DNA of 26,394 nt from CAZYZQ01 sp964652075 (GCA_964652075.1 CAZYZQ010000015.1:1-26394), one strand, 5' to 3'; counted from the first letter of the stretch, positions 1 to 7,929 are shown. Made by a program: numbers and translations. The notes: generated by a model from the letters alone, not told the origin.

Positions 1-1749
1 CGGGATCAGGCGCTCCGCCCAGGTGACGTTGTAGTTCTCCACCATCACCACCCGCAGCCACGGCCGCACCTGCGGGTCCTGCTCAATCAGCTTCTGGAGC
101 GTCAGAATCAGGTGGATAATGTGCTTTGCCATCGTGTAGGCCGGGGCGGCCTTCGCGCCGAAGAGCACCGTCACCGGGCGCGGCGGGAGCTTGCCCGCCT
201 TGATCTCGCGGTATTTTTGAATGATATACAGCGCGTTCATCTGCTGGCGCTTGTACTCGTGCAGGCGCTTGATCTGAATGTCGAAGACGGAGTCCGGATC
301 GATCAAAATTCCCTGCTCACGGGCGAGCGCGTCGGCGAGCGCGCGCTTGTTGCGCGTCTTCACCGCGCACAGCTCGCTCTGCACATTTGCATCGTCATAG
401 AACGCCATCAGGCCGTTCAGCCGCGCCGGGTCTGTGCGCCACGCGTCCGTCAGGCAGCGGTCGAGCAGCGCGGAGAGCGCCGGGTTGCAGGCCTCCAGCC
501 AGCGGCGCAGCGTGATGCCGTTCGTCTTGTTGTTGAACTTCCCGGGATAGAGATCATAAAACGGCTTCAGCTCCGAGGTCTTGAGGATCTCGGTGTGCAG
601 CGCTGCGACGCCGTTGACGCTGTGGCCGTAATGGATATCCATGTGCGCCATATGCACCGTGTCGTTGCTGTCGAGAATCGCAACGGCGGGATCCGGATGC
701 GCGGCCTTGGCGCGGCGGTCCAGCTCGCGGATGATCGGCACGATCCCGGGCGCGACCGTCTCCAGAAAGCGCATCGGCCATTTTTCGAGCGCCTCGGCGA
801 GAATCGTGTGGTTCGTGTAGGCGCAGGTGCGCTGCACTTCAGAGATCGCGTCGTCCATGGACAGGCCGCGTGCGGTCAGAAGACGCACAAGCTCCGGAAT
901 GACCATTGACGGGTGCGTGTCGTTGATCTGGATGGCGACATGGCGGCTCAGCTCCGACGGCGCATAGCCGCGCGCGTCCAGCTCGTGCAGCACGAGCTGC
1001 GCCCCGGCGGAGACCATGAAATACTGCTGGTACACGCGCAGAAGCCGTCCCGCCTCGTCGCTGTCGTCCGGATAGAGGAACGAGGTGAGCTGATGCGCGA
1101 TATCCGTCTTATCAAAGTCAATGCCCTGCGCCGGCGCGGGCGCGGGCGCCTCGACGTCGAACAGGTGCAGGCGGTTGGCGATTTGCGTATGCGCGCCCGG
1201 GACGGCGATGTCGTAGCACACCGCCGTCACATTTCCGAAGCCGAACGGCACGGAAAAGCGCAGGCCGGTCGGGAGGCACCAGCTCTCGTCCTCCAGCCAC
1301 GGGTTCGGCTCCTCGCCCTGCCTGCCGCCTGCGAGCGTCTGGCGGAACAGGCCGTAGTGATAGCGCAGCCCGACGCCGTCGCCGGGCAGGCCGAGCGCCG
1401 CAATGGAGTCAAGAAAACACGCGGCGAGGCGGCCCAATCCGCCGTTGCCGAGCGACGGCTCCGGCTCATATTCCTCAATCCGCGCCAGAGAGCGGCCGTT
1501 TGCGGACAGGATCGCGCCGACCTCGTCGAAGATTCCCAGCGCAAGCAGATTGTTGGACAGCAGCTTGCCCATGAGGAATTCCGCGGAGAAATAGTAGAGT
1601 TTCCGCTCCCCCTCCGGCGCGGGGCGGCACTCCGTCAGCTCCTTCGTGAGCCGGAGCAGCGCGCGGTACAGCGATGCGTCCGGGCAGTCGCGGAGGGTCT
1701 TCCCCCCATCCTCCCGGAGGATGCCCTCCAGACGGTCTTGCAGCTTCAT
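1..1749 (-). CDS. glgP: Glycogen/starch (alpha-glucan) phosphorylase, 3' end cut by window edge
   Basis: Cytoplasmic GT35 enzyme that phosphorolyses alpha-1,4-glucan to glucose-1-phosphate. The 583 visible residues show family landmarks in order: YYFSAEFLMG near residue 50, EPSLGNGGLGRLAACFLDS near 95, AIQINDTHP and YTNHTILAEALEKWP in the middle, FNNKTNGITLRRWL, and DIQIKRLHEYKRQQMN before the edge. The family is usually 750-850 residues, so about a quarter is missing, including the PLP-lysine region (the EASGTxNMK block), which lies just beyond the edge. The ATG at 1749 is preceded by AAAGGAGTG with good spacing. The gene is alone on its strand, with its own promoter and a palindromic operator candidate. 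It is probably unrelated to the glycoside island. Family assignment is very secure; whether it prefers glycogen or maltodextrin cannot be read from the fragment. Confidence 0.96.
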   Translation of the reverse strand, partial: MKLQDRLEGILREDGGKTLRDCPDASLYRALLRLTKELTECRPAPEGERKLYYFSAEFLMGKLLSNNLLALGIFDEVGAILSANGRSLARIEEYEPEPSLGNGGLGRLAACFLDSIAALGLPGDGVGLRYHYGLFRQTLAGGRQGEEPNPWLEDESWCLPTGLRFSVPFGFGNVTAVCYDIAVPGAHTQIANRLHLFDVEAPAPAPAQGIDFDKTDIAHQLTSFLYPDDSDEAGRLLRVYQQYFMVSAGAQLVLHELDARGYAPSELSRHVAIQINDTHPSMVIPELVRLLTARGLSMDDAISEVQRTCAYTNHTILAEALEKWPMRFLETVAPGIVPIIRELDRRAKAAHPDPAVAILDSNDTVHMAHMDIHYGHSVNGVAALHTEILKTSELKPFYDLYPGKFNNKTNGITLRRWLEACNPALSALLDRCLTDAWRTDPARLNGLMAFYDDANVQSELCAVKTRNKRALADALAREQGILIDPDSVFDIQIKRLHEYKRQQMNALYIIQKYREIKAGKLPPRPVTVLFGAKAAPAYTMAKHIIHLILTLQKLIEQDPQVRPWLRVVMVENYNVTWAERLIP

Positions 1750-1803
1750 ACAAAGCACTCCTTTTCTGCGGCGCGCTCTGTGTGCGCGGCCGGTTGTGGG
1801 TTC

Positions 1804-1859
1804 GGAAACGTTTCCATTTCCTGTCTCTTTCATTATAGCATGCGTGCGCGAAATTACAA
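1804..1859 (-). promoter_or_regulatory. glgP promoter with cre/LacI-like palindrome
   Basis: On the minus strand a TTGTAA (-35, 1859-1854), 16-nt spacer and perfect TATAAT (-10, 1837-1832) precede glgP. The perfect 12-bp palindrome GGAAACGTTTCC (1804-1815) lies 16 bp downstream of the -10, at about +10 to +21. The AAACGTTT core is typical of LacI/GalR-family operators. It matches 11 of 14 positions of the CcpA cre consensus on one strand. A roadblock-type carbon catabolite operator is the likely role (inference). Confidence 0.7.
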
Positions 1860-1900
1860 GTATTTTGTGCGCGCCCCCACTGAAAATCGTCCGCGCATTC

Positions 1901-1946
1901 AAAACCGGCGCGCCTGCTCACAGTATGCGCGCCGCGCGCCGGTTTT
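1901..1946. terminator. 13-bp perfect inverted repeat, possible bidirectional terminator
   Basis: AAAACCGGCGCGC (1901-1913) pairs perfectly with 1934-1946 around a 20-nt loop. A-rich and T-rich ends flank the stem on both strands. It lies between the RpiR gene's own terminator and the glgP promoter, so it may act as a backup terminator insulating glgP. An operator role is also possible. Confidence 0.45.
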
Positions 1947-1971
1947 AACCGGTTTTCCCGCCCTACGACAG

Positions 1972-2006
1972 AAAAACCGGGCGCATTCCAGCCGGAATGC
2001 GCCCGG
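1972..2006 (-). terminator. Rho-independent terminator of the RpiR regulator
   Basis: A 13-bp perfect stem (1977-1989 with 1994-2006) with a 4-nt loop is followed on the minus strand by five T (1976-1972). It begins 13 bp after the RpiR stop codon. Confidence 0.88.
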
Positions 2007-2019
2007 AGATTGCCGCGTA

Positions 2020-2775
2020 TCAGGTCAGCTGCGCATATGCGTGGGTAATCTCGCTGAAGACAATCTGCTCCGCCATCAGTATCAGCCCGGGCTGCACGTG
2101 CGGAAAGTGCAGCCAATAGTCCGCCGCCGCACAGGCCGTGTTGTCGTCGGGTGAAACAGCCACCGTGCAGACGCCGCGCGCCCGCGCCGCGCACGCCACC
2201 TTCATCTTCGACTCCGTCTCCCACGGCGAGATTGCCTTCAGGAACAGCATATCGCCCGCGCGCATCTGCGGCACAAGCGTCTCCATCTGGTTCGGCCTGC
2301 CCTGCATCTGCGTGCGTTTGCCGTCGATAAACAGCCTGCGCTGGAGCCGCCGGATATGGAGGTTCTCGCTCAGCAGGAAATAGATCCCCTGCGCCTGCCG
2401 CAGGTGCTGCGCCAGCTCCCCGAGCAGCTCCGGTGTGAGCAGCTCACGCAGCGCGCCGAGCGTATCGGCGCAGGCGGCAAGATACGCTGTCTGGTTTTCC
2501 AGCGGGCTGCTCTCCTCCTCTTCCTCCTCCGTCTGGTTCTCCGGCAGAAGCTCCATGGCAATCTCCAGCTTAAACGCCGCAAACGAGGAAAAGCCGGTGA
2601 GCTTCACGAACCGGCTGATCGTGGAGGGCGAGGCCGCGCAGATCTCCGCCAGCTCATAGATCGACAGCTTCGGCAACGCGCGGATATTTTGCAGAATCGT
2701 GGTGCCGACGTAGCGATAGACGCTGTTCTCCTCCATATCGCACGTCAGGATAATGAGCCGTGAGATTGCATCCAT
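2020..2775 (-). CDS. RpiR/MurR-family transcriptional regulator (HTH plus SIS domain)
   Basis: 251-residue regulator. An N-terminal RpiR-type helix-turn-helix (about residues 20-75) includes LSIYELAEICAASPSTISRF and KLTGFSSFAAFKLEIA. An acidic linker with a run of six Glu follows, then a sugar-isomerase (SIS) domain from about residue 110 to the end. SIS domains in this family sense phosphosugars. The start is the ATG at 2775, with GGGGGAGG just upstream; in-frame sequence further upstream lacks a good start. It is transcribed divergently from the LysR gene at 2938 and is terminated before glgP. The polyglutamate linker is unusual in such a short regulator. The ligand is not readable; control of neighbouring sugar genes is inference. 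Confidence 0.88.
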   Translation of the reverse strand: MDAISRLIILTCDMEENSVYRYVGTTILQNIRALPKLSIYELAEICAASPSTISRFVKLTGFSSFAAFKLEIAMELLPENQTEEEEEESSPLENQTAYLAACADTLGALRELLTPELLGELAQHLRQAQGIYFLLSENLHIRRLQRRLFIDGKRTQMQGRPNQMETLVPQMRAGDMLFLKAISPWETESKMKVACAARARGVCTVAVSPDDNTACAAADYWLHFPHVQPGLILMAEQIVFSEITHAYAQLT

Positions 2776-2830
2776 ATTGTCCTCCCCCCCTTTTTTCCGG
2801 CCGCGCAGAACATTGACATACTGCGCTTCT

Positions 2831-2859
2831 ATCATAGCATCTGCCACCGCAATTTGCAA
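2831..2859 (-). promoter_or_regulatory. Promoter of RpiR regulator
   Basis: Minus strand TTGCAA (2859-2854), 17-nt spacer, TATGAT (2836-2831). The -35 sits inside the AT-rich near-palindrome AATTTGCAATT, back to back with the LysR promoter, so one bound protein could control both genes. Confidence 0.68.
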
Positions 2860-2882
2860 TTGGAACCTTGCGCGGCCGCGCC

Positions 2883-2912
2883 TTGACCGGTGGCGGCCGG
2901 ATGTGCTATGAT
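2883..2912 (+). promoter_or_regulatory. Promoter of first LysR gene
   Basis: TTGACC (2883-2888), 18-nt spacer, TATGAT (2907-2912), then AGGAGG (2923-2928) before the ATG at 2938. It is divergent from the RpiR promoter, with only 23 bp between the two -35 boxes, a usual arrangement for LysR autoregulation. Confidence 0.68.
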
Positions 2913-2937
2913 AGTTACAAAACAGGAGGGCGCAACC

Positions 2938-3813
2938 ATGACCATCACACAGATCCGCTATTTCCTGACGGCCGCGCGGACGCTGAACTTCACAAAGGCG
3001 GCCCAGCAGCTCTATATCTCGCAGCCGGCGCTCTCCAAGCAGATCGTCTCCATTGAACGCGAGCTGAACGCCATGCTTTTTGTCCGCGAGGACAACGCCG
3101 TCCGCCTGACGCCGGCGGGCGCGATGCTCGCGCAGGAGATGGAGGGCTTTTTGCAGCGCTACGACCAGATCGTCGCGCAGGTGCGGGCCGCGAACGAGGG
3201 CTTTTCCGGCACGCTGCGCATCACAACGCTTGCGGGCCAGTGGCTCGGGCCGGTGATCTCGCTGTGCCTGCAAACCTTCACACAGCGCCACCCGGGGATT
3301 GCGCTCCAGATGACGCAGGCGGGCTTCCGTGAGATGCGCGGAATGCTTGAGCGCGGCGAGACAGATCTGGTGCTGACCATGGCGGATGACGTCTCGCGCG
3401 ATGCGGCGCTGCTTTGGCAGCCTGCCGGATCAGCGAAAGCGGCGCTGGCGCTGTCCGTCCTGCTGCCCGCCGCGCAGCGCGACACCCTCGCGGCGGAGGA
3501 ACTGTACAACGAGCCGTGCCTGCTGCTCGACCCGCAGGAGAGCGCGGGCGTCAGCAGCCAGATGCGTCTTTCGCTGCGCCAGCTCGGGCTGGGGCAGAAC
3601 ACGCGGCTCGCGCCGGATCTGCCCACCATGGCGCAGTGGATTGAGGCGGGACTCGGCGTCGGGCTTATCAACGAGCTGTCCCCGCTTGCCGCCAACCCAA
3701 ACGTGCGCCTGCTGCGCGACCCCGCCCTGCCCCCCGTCCCGCTCGGCTGGGCCTGGCGGCAGGACAACTGCAACCCGGCCATTGCGCTGCTGCTCGGCTG
3801 TATGCGAAAATAA
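2938..3813 (+). CDS. LysR-family transcriptional regulator 1
   Basis: 291-residue LysR-type regulator. The N-terminal winged HTH (residues 1-60) shows ITQIRYFLTAARTLNFTKAAQ and LYISQPALSKQI. The effector-binding periplasmic-protein-like domain runs from about residue 90 (GTLRITTLAGQWLGP) to the end. The start at 2938 follows AGGAGG at 10 nt spacing; a GTG reading farther upstream would overlap the -10. A strong terminator follows immediately, so it is monocistronic. It sits directly upstream of the corrinoid methyl-transfer locus and could be its activator (inference). The effector is unknown. Confidence 0.92.
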   Translation: MTITQIRYFLTAARTLNFTKAAQQLYISQPALSKQIVSIERELNAMLFVREDNAVRLTPAGAMLAQEMEGFLQRYDQIVAQVRAANEGFSGTLRITTLAGQWLGPVISLCLQTFTQRHPGIALQMTQAGFREMRGMLERGETDLVLTMADDVSRDAALLWQPAGSAKAALALSVLLPAAQRDTLAAEELYNEPCLLLDPQESAGVSSQMRLSLRQLGLGQNTRLAPDLPTMAQWIEAGLGVGLINELSPLAANPNVRLLRDPALPPVPLGWAWRQDNCNPAIALLLGCMRK

Positions 3814-3815
3814 GC

Positions 3816-3848
3816 AATCACCCGCCCGGTACCGGGCGGGTGATTTTT
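3816..3848 (+). terminator. Terminator of LysR 1
   Basis: A perfect 30-bp palindrome (3816-3830 with 3831-3845, centred on GGTACC) ends in five T (3844-3848). It lies two bases after the LysR stop. Confidence 0.88.
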
Positions 3849-3911
3849 GCCAAATCGGCGCGGCGTTTTCTGTGGAACTCTCCGAATCGTTCAATTGTTG
3901 TTTGATTGATC

Positions 3912-3967
3912 TTGACAGAGCTATTCCAATCGGTTATAGTAGTAATAACCAACCGGAATTGCATTCC
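3912..3967 (+). promoter_or_regulatory. Strong promoter plus overlapping dyads upstream of the first methyltransferase
   Basis: TTGACA (3912-3917), exactly 17 nt, TATAGT (3935-3940). An interrupted dyad overlaps the -10: TTCC....GGTTAT (3924-3937) with ATAACC....GGAA (3945-3958). A second dyad, CGGAA-N5-TTCCG, lies near the expected transcript start (about 3953-3967). A near-consensus promoter buried in dyads suggests repression that is relieved by an inducer. Confidence 0.72.
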
Positions 3968-3990
3968 GAGTGAGAGGAGGAAACCACAGT

Positions 3991-5010
3991 ATGGCAACCA
4001 AGAAGGATTTTTACGCGCTGATGCGCGGCGAGAATCCCACCTGGATGGGCGCGCCGTGGCAGTGCTTCGGCGACGGGAAGGGCAACCATCTTGCCATTGA
4101 CCCCGTTACGATCCACTGCGGGCAGGGCGGGCCGGGGCAGGCGCTCTTCACGAACGACCTCGGCCTGACCTTCCAGTGCCCGGAGGGGCAGCCCGCGCCG
4201 ACCGAGTACATCACCGAGGAAACGAAGCTCATCAAGGACGTCACCTGCTGGCAGGATTTCGTCAAGTTCCCCGATCCGAAGCAGTATGACTGGACGATCT
4301 CCGACCAGATCGCGGCGGGCATCGACCGCGACAAGCATATCTTCATGTACCCGAGCTTCATCGGCTTCTTCGAGTACACGCACGCGGCCATGGGCTTTGA
4401 GGACGCGCTGTGCAACTACCTTGAGGAGCCGGAGGCCATGTACGACCTGATCGGCGCGTACTGCGACTGGCGCATCGAGTGCGCGAAGGTCATCATCGAC
4501 CACTGGCACCCGGAGATGATCCACTCGCATGACGACTGGGGCAGCAAGACGGCCATGTTCCTGCCGCCGCAGGTCTGGCGCGAGATCATCAAGCCGCACT
4601 ACGCAAGATTCTACAAGTTCCTGCACGAGAACGGCGTGCTCGTCCAGCACCACAACGACGGCTACTCCGCCAACATTGTCCAGGACATGGTGGAGATCGG
4701 CATCGACATCTGGCAGGGCACGCTGCCGACGAACGACATTCCGAAGGTCATCGAGGAAACCGAGGGCAATCTGTGCATCCTCGGCGGCGTCGCCGTCGAC
4801 GGCTTCGACGTGCCGAACGGCGACCCGGAGAAAATCCGCGCCGAGGCCAAGCGCGCGATCTACGAATACGGCCCGTGCGGCTCGTTCATCCCGTGCGCGA
4901 CCTGCATCAACCCGATCTTCCCGGAGAACCAGAAGGTGCTCGACGAAGCCCTCAATGAGTTCGGCGCACAGTTCATGCGCGAGCACTACGGCGTCGAGCC
5001 GACCCTGTAA
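3991..5010 (+). CDS. UroD-fold (MtaA/CmuA-type) methyltransferase-like protein 1
   Basis: 339-residue uroporphyrinogen-decarboxylase-superfamily protein, in a corrinoid context and without HemE signatures, so probably a methyl donor:corrinoid methyltransferase. The motif HDDWG (residues 180-184) is shared with the paralogue at 6013. The zinc-site region reads HHND (220-223) where the family usually has H-x-C, so Asp223 stands in for the first Cys. The C-terminal Cys is kept and doubled (FIPCATC, Cys302 and Cys305). The ATG at 3991 follows GAGGAGG; a GTG start at 3970 is possible but overlaps that site. The stop is 2 nt before the next LysR gene, so the two form one transcript. The role as substrate-specific methyltransferase I is inference; the substrate is unknown. 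Confidence 0.85.
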   Translation: MATKKDFYALMRGENPTWMGAPWQCFGDGKGNHLAIDPVTIHCGQGGPGQALFTNDLGLTFQCPEGQPAPTEYITEETKLIKDVTCWQDFVKFPDPKQYDWTISDQIAAGIDRDKHIFMYPSFIGFFEYTHAAMGFEDALCNYLEEPEAMYDLIGAYCDWRIECAKVIIDHWHPEMIHSHDDWGSKTAMFLPPQVWREIIKPHYARFYKFLHENGVLVQHHNDGYSANIVQDMVEIGIDIWQGTLPTNDIPKVIEETEGNLCILGGVAVDGFDVPNGDPEKIRAEAKRAIYEYGPCGSFIPCATCINPIFPENQKVLDEALNEFGAQFMREHYGVEPTL

Positions 5011-5012
5011 GC

Positions 5013-5903
5013 ATGCTTTACCAGCGAATCCGCTATTTTTTGCAGGTCGCTGAGAGCGGCAGCTTCTCCCGCGCGGCGCAGCAGCTGTACCTTTCGCCGC
5101 AGGCGCTGATGAAGCAGGTTTCCCTGCTGGAGGACGAGCTGGGCGGCGCGCTGCTGTTGCGCTCGCCGCAGGGTGTACGCCTGACGCCGCTCGGCGAGGC
5201 GGCGCAGCGGGAGCTGGCGCGGCTTATGCAGGACTGTGACAAGACCATCGCGAGCCTGCGGCGGCTGTCGCAGGAAAACGGCGACCGTGTGCGTATCGGC
5301 ATCTTCTCCGCGCTCCCGCAGGCGCAGATCACCACGCCGTTCGTCGCGCTGCTGCTGGCCAATGGTTATCATCTGGAGTTGGAACTGCTCAACACCGACG
5401 TGGGCAAGAAAAAGCTGCTCAGCGGCGAGATTGACCTGCTTCTGACGCACATCCACGAGGAGGAGCGCTGGGACGGCTGCCGGCGGTTATCGTTCCAGTC
5501 CTTTGAGGCGCAGGTCTGCGTCTCGCTGTGCCACCCGTGGGTTATGAAGGAGCAGCTGACGCCCGAAGATCTGGCCAAAGAGGCGTTCATCAAGATGCAA
5601 GCGGACAACAGCAACTACACCGTTCCCGCCGGGCAGGGCTTTTACGACCGGATCCCCTGCCGGGAGATCATCCCGGTGCACAATTTTGAGACAATGCTCG
5701 CGCTGCTGGAGCAGTGCAGCGGCTTCGCCGTTTTCCCCATGTTCTTTTCCAATATGGAGCACACCCATTACAAGGCCTTTCCCTACCCCGGCCCGCCGCT
5801 GCGGTTCGACCTGTGCCTCGTCTTCCGCGAGGCACTGCAAAACTCCGCCGCGCTGCGCGCGGTGCAGGTGGTGCGCGAGGAGTACGCGCTGTCTGAGCTG
5901 TAA
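5013..5903 (+). CDS. LysR-family transcriptional regulator 2
   Basis: 296-residue LysR-type regulator. The winged HTH (residues 1-60) contains RIRYFLQVAESGSFSRAAQ and LYLSPQALMKQV, followed by an effector domain from about residue 88 (RVRIGIFSALPQAQ). Its ATG is 2 nt after the stop of methyltransferase-like protein 1, so it is likely co-transcribed and translationally coupled. Sitting between two UroD-type genes, it is the best candidate for the local substrate sensor. A 13-bp palindrome directly follows its stop and could be a target. It is clearly divergent from LysR 1, so the pair is not a recent duplication. Confidence 0.92.
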   Translation: MLYQRIRYFLQVAESGSFSRAAQQLYLSPQALMKQVSLLEDELGGALLLRSPQGVRLTPLGEAAQRELARLMQDCDKTIASLRRLSQENGDRVRIGIFSALPQAQITTPFVALLLANGYHLELELLNTDVGKKKLLSGEIDLLLTHIHEEERWDGCRRLSFQSFEAQVCVSLCHPWVMKEQLTPEDLAKEAFIKMQADNSNYTVPAGQGFYDRIPCREIIPVHNFETMLALLEQCSGFAVFPMFFSNMEHTHYKAFPYPGPPLRFDLCLVFREALQNSAALRAVQVVREEYALSEL

Positions 5904-5985
5904 CTTTCAGTGAAAGCGATGGGCCTGCAAACTGCTTCCCAAACCCTGTCTGCCGGGCGTAAAATAAAGGTACAAGCCAGACAGG
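5904..5985 (+). promoter_or_regulatory. Dyads and weak promoter upstream of methyltransferase-like protein 2
   Basis: CTTTCAGTGAAAG (5904-5916) is a perfect 6-1-6 palindrome abutting the LysR 2 stop. CCTGTCTG (5945-5952) and CAGACAGG (5978-5985) form an 8-bp dyad around a TAAAAT -10-like box (5960-5965) with no good -35. A weak -35 flanked by dyads fits an activator-dependent LysR target. Tentative. Confidence 0.42.
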
Positions 5986-6012
5986 CAAACATTGGGAAAG
6001 GTGGAATTCTTC

Positions 6013-7002
6013 ATGCAAACTCCAAAACAGGCGCTGCTTTCAATCTACCGGGGCGAGATGCCCGACTTTTTGCCGGCGGAGGGCCACTGCTTCCGCGACA
6101 TCGTCTTCCCGGGCGACCGCTTCATTCTGCCGGGCGACGCGTTTGAGCCGTACGGCACCGGGCCGGACGCGTGGGGCGTCATGTGGACGAACCTCGGGCC
6201 GAACCCGGGCTTCGACGGCAGCATGGTTGCCGCAAACTTCAAGCTCTTCGATGACCCCGCGGAGTGGAAGGAGCATGTCAAGTTCCCGCCGCTCGCGCAT
6301 ATGCCCGTCGCGGATATCCTGCGCGGCATGATGGCAGGGATGCATGTCAATCCGGAGACGGACGTTGTCTCCTGCCTGCTGCTCTCGGGCCAGTTTGAGC
6401 GCATGAACGAGATGGTCGGCATGGAGGAGGCGCTGTGCGCCTTCTACGAGTGCCCGGACGAGCTACATGAGTTCTTCGACGCGATGTGCGAGTACAAGCT
6501 CCAGTGCATCCAGCTCGCCTACGACGCGATTCACCCGGACGTCATCCATATGCACGACGACTGGGGCACCAACGCCAACATGTTCTTCTCGCCGGAGCTG
6601 TGGCGCGAGTTCATCAAGCCGAACGAGATCCGCTACGCCGAAAAGATCCATTCGCTCGGTATGCTCTACGAGCACCACTCCTGCGGCTACATCCAGCAGA
6701 TCATCCCCGATCTGTGCGAGATCGGCGTGGACTGCATCAACCCGCTCAACGTCTGCAACGACGTGGCGGCCATCAAACGGGAATACGGCACGCGCATCAC
6801 GCTCAAGGGCGGCGTCAACAACCAGATGATCGAGTCCGGCCGCGCGACGGAGGAGGAAATCCGTGCCGAGGCCCGCCGCGTCATCGACGCCTACGCCCCC
6901 GGCGGCCGCTATATCCCGTCCTACATCGCCACCAATCCGAAGGTTTATGAAATCTTCCACGACGAGGTCGCAAAATACGGCGCAACAGTCTATCAAAAGT
7001 GA
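6013..7002 (+). CDS. UroD-fold (MtaA/CmuA-type) methyltransferase-like protein 2
   Basis: 329-residue UroD-superfamily protein related to the one at 3991: shared HDDWG (residues 181-185), WREFIKP and a similar C-terminal helix. Here the first zinc-type pair is intact, HHSCG with His222 and Cys224. The third ligand position of the family, C-terminal Cys, is Ala306 in YIPSYIATNP, with no Cys nearby. The start is the ATG at 6013 after AAAGGTGG; the TTG at 5992 would put that site inside the gene. It sits between LysR 2 and the corrinoid protein. Probable methyl donor:corrinoid methyltransferase or partner of protein 1 (inference). It lacks the HemE N-terminal Arg-rich signature. Confidence 0.85.
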   Translation: MQTPKQALLSIYRGEMPDFLPAEGHCFRDIVFPGDRFILPGDAFEPYGTGPDAWGVMWTNLGPNPGFDGSMVAANFKLFDDPAEWKEHVKFPPLAHMPVADILRGMMAGMHVNPETDVVSCLLLSGQFERMNEMVGMEEALCAFYECPDELHEFFDAMCEYKLQCIQLAYDAIHPDVIHMHDDWGTNANMFFSPELWREFIKPNEIRYAEKIHSLGMLYEHHSCGYIQQIIPDLCEIGVDCINPLNVCNDVAAIKREYGTRITLKGGVNNQMIESGRATEEEIRAEARRVIDAYAPGGRYIPSYIATNPKVYEIFHDEVAKYGATVYQK

Positions 7003-7030
7003 TTTGAGATACTTCCGGGACGTGTGAAAA

Positions 7031-7178
7031 TTTGCAGATCAACCGGCCGCATGGCGTGCCAATTGCAAAATAGCCCGTCTGTTTGCAGCTTGCGGCGACT
7101 CCGGCACGGAAACTGTGCAGATTTTTGCAGTTGCCGTGCCAAGATCCGGCTGTTGCGGCGCGGATTCGGAACTATAAT
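7031..7178 (+). promoter_or_regulatory. Regulatory leader of corrinoid operon: dyad, TTTGCAG repeats and -10 box
   Basis: The 294-bp gap before the corrinoid gene holds TATAAT (7173-7178) without a clear -35. Upstream is an imperfect 13-bp dyad (7103-7115 with 7128-7140, one mismatch, 12-nt centre). TTTGCAG occurs at 7031, 7082 and 7124, with a related ATTGCAAAA at 7062. The starts are 51 and 42 bp apart, close to whole helical turns. A further small hairpin (7232-7246) lies in the presumed leader. The layout suits an activator binding one face upstream of a weak promoter. No B12-box was seen, so this is not read as a cobalamin riboswitch. Confidence 0.55.
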
Positions 7179-7296
7179 AGAAGTATCTCAACCGAAACAC
7201 TTGGAAATTCCGCAAAACATTTTTCAAAGGTCTTGCGTCCCGCAAGGCTTCCCGCACTCTGCAATAGACAAAATACTTGAAAAAGGAGTCCTTTCT

Positions 7297-7929
7297 ATGT
7301 CGATTCTGAACGATATTTCCGAAAACATCCAGCACGGCAAGCGCAAGATTGTCGTCGCTCTGGTGCAGCAGGCGCTGGACGAGGGCGTCCCCGCCGAGTC
7401 CATCCTGAACGACGGCCTGCTCGCGGGCCTCGACATTCTGGGTGAGAAGTTCCGCAACAACGAGGTCTTTGTCCCCGAGGTTCTGGTCGCGGCGCGCGCC
7501 ATGAACGCCGGCACCGCTCTGCTCAAGCCCTACCTGGCCTCCGACGCAAGCGCGAAGGGCAAGGTCGTCATCGGCACCGTCAAGGGCGATCTGCACGACA
7601 TCGGCAAGAACCTTATTCGTATGATGTTCGAGGGCAAGGGCTTCGAGGTCATCGACCTCGGCGTCGACGTGCCCGCTGAAAAGTTCGTCGAGACGGCGAA
7701 GAACGAGAAGTGCGACATCATCGCCCTCTCCGCGCTGCTGACGACCACCATGCCCGGCATGGCGGAGGTTGTGGAAAAGGCGAAAGAGGCCGGTATCCGC
7801 GATCAGGTCAAGATCATGATCGGCGGCGCGCCCGTCACGCAGGCCTTCTGTGATGAGATCGGCGCGGACGCGTATACGACGGACGCCGCCAGCGCCGCCA
7901 ACCGCGCTCTGGAGCTGCTCGCCGGCTGA
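7297..7929 (+). CDS. Corrinoid (cobalamin-binding) methyl-carrier protein
   Basis: 210-residue methyl carrier of the MtaC/MtbC/VdmA type. An N-terminal four-helix cap (about residues 5-80) includes GLDILGEKFRNNEVFVPEVL. The Rossmann-like B12 domain from about 88 shows D98-L-H100-D-I-G103; His100 is the expected lower axial cobalt ligand. SALLTTTM and GGAPV complete the nucleotide-loop binding pattern. The start is the ATG at 7297 after AAAAGGAG; in-frame sequence upstream belongs to the leader. The activator gene begins 9 nt downstream. It should shuttle a methyl group from a substrate methyltransferase to an acceptor methyltransferase. Family assignment is very secure; the substrate is not determined. 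Confidence 0.96.
   Translation: MSILNDISENIQHGKRKIVVALVQQALDEGVPAESILNDGLLAGLDILGEKFRNNEVFVPEVLVAARAMNAGTALLKPYLASDASAKGKVVIGTVKGDLHDIGKNLIRMMFEGKGFEVIDLGVDVPAEKFVETAKNEKCDIIALSALLTTTMPGMAEVVEKAKEAGIRDQVKIMIGGAPVTQAFCDEIGADAYTTDAASAANRALELLAG

Noticed and set aside
112..2154. Long plus-strand open frames opposite glgP and the RpiR gene
   Set aside because: Arg/Val/Ala-rich shadows; the minus strand encodes the recognised proteins with ribosome binding sites and promoters.
7003..7296. Cobalamin riboswitch upstream of the corrinoid protein
   Set aside because: The gap is long enough, but no B12-box-like sequence or pseudoknot arrangement was found, and the strongest dyad lies upstream of the -10 box, so it would not be transcribed.
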